19,467 nt of DNA from Bacillota bacterium (lineage in GTDB: Bacteria > Bacillota > Clostridia > Christensenellales > CAG-138). A program made the position numbers and the translations under genes. The notes beneath the pieces were generated by a model. That model was not told where the DNA came from and ran no database searches. It saw nothing but the letters and a program-made list of their open reading frames with translations. The DNA is taken from positions 1 through 19,467 of the forward strand of contig JAEZIE010000092.1 of the NCBI GenBank assembly GCA_023416175.1. Direction: 5' to 3'. This document shows positions 1-8,164 of this stretch, piece by piece (position 1 is the first letter of the stretch; each line of letters starts with the position of its first letter).

Positions 1-75
1 GCTGCGGGTGGCAAGCGCATGGAAGCGAAGGCGTATCTGCGCGGAAAGCCCCTTGCGGGCCAAAAGCTCGTATGA
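1..75 (+). CDS. fmt: Methionyl-tRNA formyltransferase, C-terminal end (partial)
   Basis: Only the last 24 codons are in the window. They read in frame from base 1 to the TGA at 73-75, and the rest of the gene lies to the left. The peptide contains GGKRMEAKAYLRGKPL, which resembles the closing stretch of Fmt proteins (a GKKRM-x(4)-FLRG pattern). Fmt formylates the initiator Met-tRNA using 10-formyl-tetrahydrofolate. The stop codon overlaps the ATG of the next gene as ATGA, so the two are translationally coupled. Fmt directly followed by RsmB is a common bacterial arrangement, which supports the call. The identification rests on a short tail plus context. Confidence 0.75.
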   Translation, partial: AAGGKRMEAKAYLRGKPLAGQKLV

Positions 76-1367
76 GCATACGAAGGATTGCGCTTGAAGC
101 GCTGATGGATATTACGGACAGAGGCGCATACGCAAACCTGCGGTTAAAGGAAGCGCAGCAAGGGTTGAGTTCTTCAGACGCCAAGTGGGTGTCCGCCGCG
201 GTGTATGAAACGCTCGACCATCTGCTCTACCTCGATTATATGCTTTCGTATATGACCAAGGGGACGCAAAAACCCGTCATCCGGGGTATCCTGCGAATGG
301 GGGCATGCCAGCTTTTGTTTATGCGGGTTCCGCCTTCCGCCGCCGTCAATGAAAGTGTCAAGCTTGCCAAAGAAGTCGGCAAAGCCGCAATGGCGGGGTA
401 TATCAACGGCGTGCTGCGTGCACTTTCAAGGGGAATTAACGCTTTGCCGCCTCTTCCCCAAGAATCTGCTGCACGCTTAAGCCTCCAATACAGCTGGCCG
501 AAATGGCTGGTCACCGAGTGGATTTCCCGCTTTGGCGAGGCAGAAACGGAAGCGATGCTGCAGGAGCAGCCACAGCCCATGACATTGCGCGCGCACCCTC
601 CATTTACGGTGGATGAGCTAGGTGAGGTGCTCAAAGACAGACGCATTGGGTTTTCGCGTGGCGCGCTTGTGCCGGATTGCTTCAAACTTGAGCAGGGGTT
701 TGATGTGGCAAGCGACCCGCTGTTTCTAAACGGCAGCTATGCCGTGCAGAGTGAAAGCGCCATGCTTGTCTGTCTTACGTGTGGACTACGGCCTAACATG
801 CGGGTACTCGACGCCTGTGCCGCCCCCGGCGGCAAAAGTGCATATCTCTATGCGCTCGAACCAAAAGCGGAGCTTACCGCATGGGAATTGCACCCGCACC
901 GCAAGGAATTGATGGACAAAACATTCGCGCGGCTGTATGTTCCTGTGCAAACCAGCGTACAGGACGCGGCGGAGTATGTAGAGGCATTACACGAAGCGTT
1001 TGACGTAGTGCTTCTGGATGTGCCCTGCTCCGGCCTTGGGGTGGCGCATAGTAAGCCCGACGTACGCTACTCAAAAACGCCGGAAGCAGTGGACGCGCTT
1101 GTTACAACGCAGCGCCGCATATTAGAAGCCTGCGCGCAGTATGTCAAACCCGGCGGTACTTTGGTTTACGCAAGCTGTACGATTTCGGAGCGGGAAAACG
1201 AGGAGCAGATCAGCGAGTTCCTCGCGCGGCACAAAGAATTTTGCTTGGATTCGTTGGCGCCGTACCTGCCCGCCGCTTTAGGAGACTTAGAAAGCGGCAT
1301 GGTGCAACTTTTGCCGCATAGACACCATACGGAAGGCTTTTTTATCGCGCGGCTGGGGCGTTTATAA
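72..1367 (+). CDS. rsmB: 16S rRNA (cytosine-967-C5) methyltransferase RsmB
   Basis: The predicted protein has 431 residues, the usual RsmB length. Residues 1 to about 140 resemble the NusB-like RNA-binding domain found at the N-terminus of RsmB. The C-terminal half is a Rossmann-fold SAM methyltransferase with the SAM-binding motif DACAAPGGKS (about 248-256). Both RNA m5C methyltransferase cysteines are visible: Cys319 in LDVPCSGLG and Cys369 in YASCT. By family knowledge it methylates C967 of 16S rRNA. The ATG at 72 overlaps the fmt stop (ATGA), so expression is probably coupled to fmt. rlmN follows after 8 bases. The gene appears intact. Confidence 0.95.
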   Translation: MSIRRIALEALMDITDRGAYANLRLKEAQQGLSSSDAKWVSAAVYETLDHLLYLDYMLSYMTKGTQKPVIRGILRMGACQLLFMRVPPSAAVNESVKLAKEVGKAAMAGYINGVLRALSRGINALPPLPQESAARLSLQYSWPKWLVTEWISRFGEAETEAMLQEQPQPMTLRAHPPFTVDELGEVLKDRRIGFSRGALVPDCFKLEQGFDVASDPLFLNGSYAVQSESAMLVCLTCGLRPNMRVLDACAAPGGKSAYLYALEPKAELTAWELHPHRKELMDKTFARLYVPVQTSVQDAAEYVEALHEAFDVVLLDVPCSGLGVAHSKPDVRYSKTPEAVDALVTTQRRILEACAQYVKPGGTLVYASCTISERENEEQISEFLARHKEFCLDSLAPYLPAALGDLESGMVQLLPHRHHTEGFFIARLGRL

Positions 1368-1375
1368 GAGGAAAC

Positions 1376-2425
1376 ATGAAGCGTTTGATGGATTACACCT
1401 TGGAGGAATTAAACGAGCTGCTCAAAAGCTTGGGGCAGCCCGCTTTTCGCTTTAAGCAGGTGAATGAATGGCTCATGCGCGGCATGCGGCCGGAAGAAAT
1501 GACAAACCTGCCCAAGAGCTTACGCGAGGAGCTTACGAAGATCCCATTTGGCGGGGCGTCCATCCACGCGAAATATGCCTCCACGCAGGACGGTACGGTC
1601 AAATATCTGTTCGCGCTCGAGGATGGGAATTTGGTGGAAGGCGTATTGATGCGCTACCACCACGGCAATACGCTATGCCTTTCTACACAGGTCGGGTGCC
1701 GGATGAACTGTGCGTTCTGCGCTTCGACTCTTGATGGCCGCGTACGAAATTTGACGGCGGGGGAGATGATCTCCCAGGTCACCGCCATCGAGCGGGATGA
1801 ACCGAAAACGCAGAGCGGCCGGGCTGTTACTAATATTGTACTTATGGGCAGCGGCGAACCGCTCGATAATTATGATAACGTGGTTGCATTTTTGCACCGG
1901 GCCGTATCGCCGGAGGGCTTGGGAGTAAGCGCACGCAATATTTCTCTTTCCACCTGTGGGCTCGTGCCCAACATGAAACGGCTTGCGTCTGAAGCCCCGC
2001 ATGTGACGCTGTGCGTATCCTTACACGCACATTCGGACGAACAAAGAAGCGCGATCATGCCCATCAACAGGACATACCCCATTGATGCGGTATTAAGCGC
2101 GGCCAAGGCGTATGCGGAGGAAACCGGCAGGCGCGTGATATTTGAATACGCGTTGATTGACGGTGTAAATGCGTCCAAGGAGGACGCCGATGCCCTTGCC
2201 CATCGCCTAAAGGGCATCAACTGCCATGTCAACCTTATTCCCCTCAACCCCGTGCCGGAGCGGGACTTAAAAGGGGCGACGCGAAAGCAGGCAATGCTGT
2301 TTGCGGCCTGGCTAAATGAACGTCATATTTCCGCCACCGTGCGGCGGGAGATGGGTACGGATATCGAGGGCGCATGCGGCCAGCTTCGCCGCCGCGTGCT
2401 ATCAGAAAACGATGGGGGAGTGTAG
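1376..2425 (+). CDS. rlmN: Dual-specificity radical SAM RNA methyltransferase RlmN
   Basis: This 349-residue protein has the RlmN/Cfr radical SAM cluster motif, with Cys108, Cys112 and Cys115 in VGCRMNCAFC. The additional catalytic cysteines expected for RlmN are present: one just upstream in LCLSTQ (Cys101) and one near the C-terminus in DIEGACGQL. The family makes 2-methyladenosine at A2503 of 23S rRNA and at A37 of some tRNAs. A GAGG ribosome binding site lies 4 bases before the ATG. It sits 8 bases after rsmB and ends 3 bases before whiA, whose ribosome binding site lies inside the rlmN 3' end. The conserved GACGQL tail argues for RlmN rather than the resistance enzyme Cfr. Confidence 0.95.
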   Translation: MKRLMDYTLEELNELLKSLGQPAFRFKQVNEWLMRGMRPEEMTNLPKSLREELTKIPFGGASIHAKYASTQDGTVKYLFALEDGNLVEGVLMRYHHGNTLCLSTQVGCRMNCAFCASTLDGRVRNLTAGEMISQVTAIERDEPKTQSGRAVTNIVLMGSGEPLDNYDNVVAFLHRAVSPEGLGVSARNISLSTCGLVPNMKRLASEAPHVTLCVSLHAHSDEQRSAIMPINRTYPIDAVLSAAKAYAEETGRRVIFEYALIDGVNASKEDADALAHRLKGINCHVNLIPLNPVPERDLKGATRKQAMLFAAWLNERHISATVRREMGTDIEGACGQLRRRVLSENDGGV

Positions 2426-2428
2426 TCC

Positions 2429-3349
2429 ATGTCCTTTTCCAGGGGCGTGAAGCAGGAGCTGGCGCGTATCCGCCTTCGGTCGGAGGCGCTCAAGCGCGCA
2501 CAGCTTTACGGGCTCACGCATGCGGCAGGCACATTAAAACTGGGCCGGGCGCTTGGCGTCGAATATGTGTCAGAGACGCATGAGGTCGGGCGGCATATCG
2601 CGGCCTTGGCAACTTCCCTCTATGAAGTGGATGCGACGATTTCTCTTAGGGATACAGAGCGCCGCCTGACGCTCACCGTAGTGACGCTCACCGGAGAAGG
2701 CTGCGAGGCGCTGCTTGCAGATGCGGGCCTCTTCCGAAGAACGGAGGCAGGGGTTGATCTGATACAGGAACTCCCGCTCACCGTTTTAAAAACCGAGGAC
2801 CTGCAAAAATCCTTTTTGCGCGGCGCGTTTATGGGCGCGGGCTCTTGTTCAAATCCCAAGCGCGCCTATCATCTGGAGATCGTCTGCCGCAACGAGGAGT
2901 TGGCGCAGGCGCTCTGCGGCTTACTTCTTGACTTGGGTCTGGAGGCGAAAACGGTTCGCCGCAAGGAACGAACTGTGGTATACTTAAAAGAGGGCGATCG
3001 TATCGCCTCGTTTCTTGCGTTGCTCGGCGCTTCCACCGCCACGCTTTCTTTTGAGGATACGCGGGCGGAAAAGGAATTGCGCAATTATATCAACCGCATG
3101 AGCAACTGCGAGACCGCCAATATCGGTAAGACCGTGAACGCAGCGGGGGAACAGCTTGAAGCCATAGAGCGGATCTTGCGGCATAAAAGCCACAAGCGGT
3201 TGACTCCCGCTCTGAGGGAAACGGCTGAATTGCGGCTGCACAACCCGGACGCAAGTTTGCAGGAACTTGCAGACCTTGCGGGTATTGGAAAATCCGGCAT
3301 GAACCACCGTCTGCAAAGACTGTTGCAGATTGCGGAGAACCTGCGTTGA
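2429..3349 (+). CDS. whiA: DNA-binding protein WhiA
   Basis: The protein has 306 residues, typical for WhiA. The N-terminal half resembles the degenerate LAGLIDADG homing-endonuclease-like domain of the family, including FLRGAFMGAGSCSNPKRAYH at about 129-148. The C-terminal part is a helix-turn-helix region with SLQELADLAGIGKSGMNHRL near residues 280-299. WhiA acts in sporulation in Streptomyces and influences cell division in Bacillus; its role here is not shown by the sequence. The ATG at 2429 follows a GGGGGAG ribosome binding site that overlaps the end of rlmN. In many Gram-positives whiA is preceded by rapZ and yvcK, but here it follows the rRNA methyltransferase genes. Confidence 0.95.
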   Translation: MSFSRGVKQELARIRLRSEALKRAQLYGLTHAAGTLKLGRALGVEYVSETHEVGRHIAALATSLYEVDATISLRDTERRLTLTVVTLTGEGCEALLADAGLFRRTEAGVDLIQELPLTVLKTEDLQKSFLRGAFMGAGSCSNPKRAYHLEIVCRNEELAQALCGLLLDLGLEAKTVRRKERTVVYLKEGDRIASFLALLGASTATLSFEDTRAEKELRNYINRMSNCETANIGKTVNAAGEQLEAIERILRHKSHKRLTPALRETAELRLHNPDASLQELADLAGIGKSGMNHRLQRLLQIAENLR

Positions 3350-3394
3350 TCTGCCCTACAAGCGGGTATTGATACATTAAAAGGAGGCGGCGTG

Positions 3395-3649
3395 ATGATA
3401 CATAAGGTGCTGACCATTCAGAATCAGGAAGGGCTCCGCGCGCGCCCTGCGGCCCAGTTTGTACAGATTGCAAGCGGCTTTACCTCCCAGATGCTCATTG
3501 AAAAAGGCAACAAAAAGGTCAACGCGAAATCCATTATGGGTGTTCTGTCCCTTGGTGTAGGGCAGGGGGATACCATTCATCTGTTTGTCAACGGGCCGGA
3601 TGAAGATGTCGCCATGAGCGCGATGGTAGAACTTACCCGCAAAGGATAG
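3395..3649 (+). CDS. crh: HPr-family protein lacking His15 (Crh-like regulator)
   Basis: This 84-residue HPr fold protein sits between whiA and dnaE-pfkA, the position of crh in Bacillus. I chose the ATG at 3395 because an AAGGAGG site (3381-3387) lies 7 bases upstream; a GTG at 3392 would be only 4 bases away. With this start the numbering matches HPr. The active-site motif normally reading GLHARPA is GLRARPA, so His15 is Arg15 (codon CGC at 3437-3439, one transition from CAC). Ser46, the HPr kinase target, is retained in NAKSIMGVLSLGV. Without His15 it cannot act as the usual PTS phosphocarrier. By analogy with Bacillus Crh (Gln15), it could be a CcpA co-regulator after Ser46 phosphorylation. 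The family is certain; the Crh role is inferred. Confidence 0.85.
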   Translation: MIHKVLTIQNQEGLRARPAAQFVQIASGFTSQMLIEKGNKKVNAKSIMGVLSLGVGQGDTIHLFVNGPDEDVAMSAMVELTRKG

Positions 3650-3667
3650 AAGGATTAGGTTTTAACG

Positions 3668-6600
3668 GTGGCCTTTACCCATCTGCATGTACATACGCAG
3701 TATAGCCTCCTCGACGGAGCGGCGCGCATCGGGGAGCTTGTTGCATGCGCGAAAAAGCACGGTATGGAGGCTCTTGCTATTACCGATCACGGCGTGATGT
3801 ACGGCGTAGTCGATTTTTATAAGGCCTGCAAAAAGGAAGGTATCAAACCAATCATCGGCATGGAGGCGTATGTCGCTCCTCGTTCCATGATCGATCGGGA
3901 AGGCCCGAAGGACAGGGAATACGCCCACCTGATATTGCTGTGTAAAAACCAGACCGGCTACAAAAACCTCATGCGCCTTTCATCTGAGGCGTTCTTAAAC
4001 GGCTTCTACTATAAACCCCGCATCGATTATGATCTGCTTTCCCGGTATTCTGAAGGGTTGGTCTGTCTCTCCGCATGCCTTGCGGGAGATATTCCCCAGC
4101 GGTTGCTGCAGGGCAATTACAATGGCGCAAAGGAACTGGCCGCGCGCCTAAAAGGCATGTTCGGCGAAGATTTTTATATTGAATTGCAGGATCACGGCAT
4201 TCCCGAACAAAAAGAGGTGTTGCCGGGGCTTATAAAGATTGCCAACGAGATCGGCGCAAAGCTTGTGGCCACCAACGACGTTCATTACGTCAACAAAGAG
4301 GACGCACAGGTACAGGACGTGCTGTTGTGCGTACAGACCAATACGTTCGTGGATGAACCCAACCGCATGCGCATGCATGCCGACGAGTTTTATTTAAAGA
4401 GCGAGCAGGAAATGCGCGCCGCCTTGGGGCAGTACCCCGAGGCATTTCCCACCACCCAGGAAATTGCGGACAAGTGCGCGCTTACCATCGCGTTCGGGGA
4501 AAAGCACCTGCCCGGCTTTAGCGCGCCGGATGGCATGGAAAATGCCGCGTTTTTGCGAAAGCTATGCGACGATGGTTTGAAGAAGAAAATGTCCAATGCC
4601 GGGTCAGTGGAGCGGGAGAGGCTCGAATACGAGCTTGGCGTTATTGAGCGCATGGGCTTTGTGGATTACTTTCTAATTGTTTGGGATTTTATAGACTTCG
4701 CCAAGCGAAACGGCATTATCGTAGGACCGGGCCGCGGCAGCGGCGCGGGCAGCCTTGCCGCCTACTGCCTCAATATTACGGACGTTGACCCGTTGAAGTA
4801 TGGCCTGCTGTTTGAGCGTTTCTTAAACCCGGAGCGTATCTCCATGCCGGATTTCGACGTGGATTTCTGCTATGAGCGGCGGCAGGAGGTCATCGATTAC
4901 GTTCTGGGCAAATATGGCGCGGACCATGTGGCCCAGATCATCACGTTCGGTACCATGGCAGCTAGGGCTGCTGTGCGCGATGTGGGCCGCGCGCTGCACA
5001 TGCCCTACGGGGATGTCGATAAGGTCGCCAAAATGGTGCCCTATGAACTCAACATGACGCTTGAGCGCGCGCTAACAATGTCTCCCGAGCTTCGCGCGGC
5101 GTACGACAATGAAGCCGAAGTTAAGAACCTCATCGACCTTTCCCGAAGGCTTGAAGGCCAGCCTCGCCATGCTTCCACGCACGCTGCAGGCGTCGTGATC
5201 TCAAAAAATCCGGTCATGGAAGTCGTTCCGCTTCAAAAGAACGACGAATCCGTTACCACCCAATTTCCGATGGGTACGCTCGAAGAACTGGGCCTTTTGA
5301 AGATGGACTTTTTGGGGTTAAGGACACTCACCGTCATCCGCGATACGCTCGATTTTATCCGCCAAAACGGCAAGGAAGTACCCGAGCTTGACGGCATGGC
5401 GTACGACGACCCCAAGGTATATGGGATGATCGCAAGCGGCGATACCGATGGCGTGTTCCAGTTGGAAAGTGCTGGCATGCGCCAGTTTATGATGCAATTA
5501 AAGCCCGACAGCTTTGAGGATATCATCGCGGGGATTTCGTTGTTCCGCCCCGGCCCCATGGCGCAGATTCCGCGCTATGTGGGTGCAAAGCATGGCACCG
5601 TTCCCGTCACCTATGTCACAGAAAATCTCAGGCCTATTTTGCAGAATACATACGGCTGCATGGTATACCAGGAGCAGGTCATGCAGATCGTGCGGGATTT
5701 GGGCGGCTATTCCTTGGGCAGGAGCGATCTGGTGCGCCGCGCCATGAGCAAGAAAAAACACGACGTCATGGCGAAAGAGCGTGCGAATTTTATATACGGT
5801 AGCGAGGAGGAAGGCATTGCGGGCGCGGTAAAAAATGGCGTCCCAGCCGAGGCGGCCAACAAGATATTCGATGAAATGATGGATTTTGCTTCCTACGCCT
5901 TTAACAAATCACACGCGGCCTGCTACGCCGTGGTCGCCTACCGCACAGCCTTTTTGAAGCTATATTATAAAACGGAGTTTATGGCGGCGCTGTTGAACAG
6001 TTTTATTGGCAGTGCGGACGACGTCGCAAAATACGTCTACAGTGCCCGCAGGATGGGTATTAAAGTCCTGCCGCCCGACGTCAACAAGAGCCGCGCACGC
6101 TTTTCGGTGGAAAACGGCGCTATCCGCTTCGGACTTTGTGCCGTACGCAACGTGGGCGAGAGCGCCATGCAGCAAATGGTGCGCGAGCGCGAGCGCGCGG
6201 GGTTGTTCCGGGATTTCTTTGATTTTGTGGATCGCTCGGAAGGGTTAAATAAACGCGCATTGGAAGGCCTTATCTACGCGGGCGGCTTTGATGGCATGAA
6301 TGTAAAGCGTGCACAGTTGATCAGCGTATATGAGCGGGCTTTAGATAGCGCCGCGCAAACAAAGAAGATGCGCGATCAGGGCCAAATTTCGCTGTTTGAC
6401 CTGGGCGGCGGAACCCCTGCGCTCCAAAGCGTCGCCATCCAATTTCCCGATATCCCGGAGCTCTCCCACCAGACCATACTGGATAAAGAGCGCGAAGCGA
6501 TCGGCGTCTACATCAGCGGCCATCCGCTTGACGATTATGAAAGCGTGCTCTCCGCAATGGAGTATAGCGTGCTGGATTTACAAGAGGCGGACGGTTCACA

Positions 6601-7141
6601 AGGTCCGCGTGATAACGACCGCGTACGGACCGGCGGGCTATTATCCCAAGTGGAGCGCAAGCCCACCCGTGCGGGCAACAGCCTGATGGGATACGCGGTA
6701 CTCGAAGGCATAACGGGTACGGTGGAGCTTGTGTTGTTCCCCCGTACGCTGACCCAGGTGGCGAATGTGTTTTATCCCGCCCGTGCTGTCATGGTGACAG
6801 GCAAGCTCAATATGCGGGAAAACCAGAAGAACAGCATCCTCGTGGATGAAATGGTCCCCCTTGAGGAAATCGTACCCACGCTGTACTTAAGGTATGAGCA
6901 GCTCACAAAGGAGCTTTATGCGCAAACAGTGGAGCTTTTAGCCCGCTATCCCGGCAACGTTCCTGTGGTGCTGTGTGAGGCGGGCAACTGTGGGAAGCGC
7001 CTGCCCAGGGAATACGCCGTCAACCTGACAGGCGAATTCCTTGGAAAAATACAGGGACTCATTGGCGCGCAAAATGTAAAAATCGCCGTAAAAAGCCCGG
7101 AGCCTCAGCGTGACCGGGCAAGGGAACGGCTTTATTCTTAA
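3668..7141 (+). CDS. dnaE: DNA polymerase III subunit alpha DnaE
   Basis: The 1157-residue protein is a full-length C-family polymerase. It starts with a PHP domain (THLHVHTQYSLLDGA, about 4-18). The palm-domain aspartates are Asp395 and Asp397 in PDFDVDF, and the third is Asp547 in LKMDFLGLRTL. The GRGSGAGS loop lies near 355. After the helix-hairpin-helix/tandem region, a C-terminal OB-fold domain spans about 985-1060. The GTG start at 3668 fits the family N-terminus; the ribosome binding site (AGGATTAGG) is modest. Linkage to whiA, the HPr-like gene and pfkA is typical of Firmicutes DnaE. No intein, frameshift or exonuclease domain was seen, which separates it from PolC. pfkA follows after 31 bases. 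Confidence 0.97.
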   Translation: MAFTHLHVHTQYSLLDGAARIGELVACAKKHGMEALAITDHGVMYGVVDFYKACKKEGIKPIIGMEAYVAPRSMIDREGPKDREYAHLILLCKNQTGYKNLMRLSSEAFLNGFYYKPRIDYDLLSRYSEGLVCLSACLAGDIPQRLLQGNYNGAKELAARLKGMFGEDFYIELQDHGIPEQKEVLPGLIKIANEIGAKLVATNDVHYVNKEDAQVQDVLLCVQTNTFVDEPNRMRMHADEFYLKSEQEMRAALGQYPEAFPTTQEIADKCALTIAFGEKHLPGFSAPDGMENAAFLRKLCDDGLKKKMSNAGSVERERLEYELGVIERMGFVDYFLIVWDFIDFAKRNGIIVGPGRGSGAGSLAAYCLNITDVDPLKYGLLFERFLNPERISMPDFDVDFCYERRQEVIDYVLGKYGADHVAQIITFGTMAARAAVRDVGRALHMPYGDVDKVAKMVPYELNMTLERALTMSPELRAAYDNEAEVKNLIDLSRRLEGQPRHASTHAAGVVISKNPVMEVVPLQKNDESVTTQFPMGTLEELGLLKMDFLGLRTLTVIRDTLDFIRQNGKEVPELDGMAYDDPKVYGMIASGDTDGVFQLESAGMRQFMMQLKPDSFEDIIAGISLFRPGPMAQIPRYVGAKHGTVPVTYVTENLRPILQNTYGCMVYQEQVMQIVRDLGGYSLGRSDLVRRAMSKKKHDVMAKERANFIYGSEEEGIAGAVKNGVPAEAANKIFDEMMDFASYAFNKSHAACYAVVAYRTAFLKLYYKTEFMAALLNSFIGSADDVAKYVYSARRMGIKVLPPDVNKSRARFSVENGAIRFGLCAVRNVGESAMQQMVRERERAGLFRDFFDFVDRSEGLNKRALEGLIYAGGFDGMNVKRAQLISVYERALDSAAQTKKMRDQGQISLFDLGGGTPALQSVAIQFPDIPELSHQTILDKEREAIGVYISGHPLDDYESVLSAMEYSVLDLQEADGSQGPRDNDRVRTGGLLSQVERKPTRAGNSLMGYAVLEGITGTVELVLFPRTLTQVANVFYPARAVMVTGKLNMRENQKNSILVDEMVPLEEIVPTLYLRYEQLTKELYAQTVELLARYPGNVPVVLCEAGNCGKRLPREYAVNLTGEFLGKIQGLIGAQNVKIAVKSPEPQRDRARERLYS

Positions 7142-7143
7142 GA

Positions 7144-7149
7144 TATAAT
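7144..7149 (+). promoter_or_regulatory. Possible internal -10 box upstream of pfkA
   Basis: A perfect TATAAT lies in the 31-base gap between dnaE and pfkA, and its spacing to the pfkA ribosome binding site (about 7163-7168) would allow a short leader. No convincing -35 box is seen 16-18 bases upstream and there is no extended -10 TG. AT-rich gaps produce such matches by chance, so this is a weak call. Confidence 0.3.
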
Positions 7150-7172
7150 ATTGCAATTTTAGAAAGGGATGT

Positions 7173-8141
7173 ATGCGCATGAAACGGATCGGCGTTTTGA
7201 CCAGCGGAGGAGATACCCCGGGCATGAATGCGGCAATCCGCGCCGTGTTAAAGGCAGGATTGGATAAGGGGATGACCGTCATGGGGATTTACCATGGCTA
7301 TCAGGGGTTGATGGAAGGGAGACTCCAGCAGCTCCAGTATGACGACGTCCACAATATCCTTGAAAAAGGCGGCACCATATTGCGTACGGCCCGCAGTGAG
7401 CAGTTTAAAACCCCGGAAGGGCAGGCGCAGGCCATCAAGGTCTTAAAGGCATACAGCATAGATGGTGTTGTAGTCGTCGGCGGGGACGGCAGCTACAGGG
7501 GCGCGCTTGCGCTTAGCAACGCGGGCATTGCGACAATCGGGCTTCCGGGCACCATCGACAACGATATGGGGTATACGGATTATACCATCGGCTTTGATAC
7601 CGCGGTCAACAACGTGATCCACGAAATCAGCAAGATCCGGGACACCATGCGCGCGCATGACCGCGTGGGCGTGGTGGAGGTTATGGGTCGAAACTGTGGG
7701 GATATCGCGCTTTGGGCGGGCATCGCCGGGCCCGCGGATATTACGATGCTGCCCGAACGGGAATACTCATGGGAGGACGCCACAAGGCGGCTGATGGACA
7801 ACAAGCTCAGGGGCAGGCTCACCAGTATGGTGATCATTGCCGAAGGCGCGGGCCACGCGGAGGATTTTGCAAACTACGTGCGCGAGCATTCGGATGTGGA
7901 AATCAAGGCCGTGGTACTAAGCTATATCCAGCGCGGCGGAGATCCTTCCGCGTTTGACCGGATACTCGCCACCCGCCTGGGCGTAAGGGCCGTGGATCTT
8001 TTGAACGAGGGCAGGGGCGGCCTCGCCATCGGTATTCGGGATAACAGGATCATAGAGGTTCCGTTGCAGGAAGCGGTGGAAAAGGTGGACCGCTTTAATT
8101 CCGAACTCTACGAGATGAACGATCTCTTAACCAAATTCTAA
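7173..8141 (+). CDS. pfkA: ATP-dependent 6-phosphofructokinase
   Basis: This 322-residue protein matches the bacterial PfkA length (about 320). The N-terminal nucleotide-binding loop is GVLTSGGDTPGMNAAIR. The GGDGS motif at 103-107 has Gly rather than Asp at the position separating ATP users from pyrophosphate users, so ATP is the expected donor. The catalytic PGTIDND motif is at about 125-131 and VVEVMGRNCGD follows near 168-178. It phosphorylates fructose 6-phosphate in glycolysis. Two starts are possible: the ATG at 7173, 4 bases after AAAGGG, or the ATG at 7179, 10 bases after it. The second gives the common MKRIGVLTSGG start. Placement after dnaE is typical, and no pyruvate kinase gene follows. 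Confidence 0.96.
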   Translation: MRMKRIGVLTSGGDTPGMNAAIRAVLKAGLDKGMTVMGIYHGYQGLMEGRLQQLQYDDVHNILEKGGTILRTARSEQFKTPEGQAQAIKVLKAYSIDGVVVVGGDGSYRGALALSNAGIATIGLPGTIDNDMGYTDYTIGFDTAVNNVIHEISKIRDTMRAHDRVGVVEVMGRNCGDIALWAGIAGPADITMLPEREYSWEDATRRLMDNKLRGRLTSMVIIAEGAGHAEDFANYVREHSDVEIKAVVLSYIQRGGDPSAFDRILATRLGVRAVDLLNEGRGGLAIGIRDNRIIEVPLQEAVEKVDRFNSELYEMNDLLTKF

Positions 8142-8164
8142 TTTTAAATACCAAGGAGCATCCT

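Noticed and set aside
6181..6200. GCGCGAGCGCGAGCGCGCGG simple repeat in dnaE
   Set aside because: It encodes an Arg-Glu run in frame within a conserved gene, and no structural role is evident.
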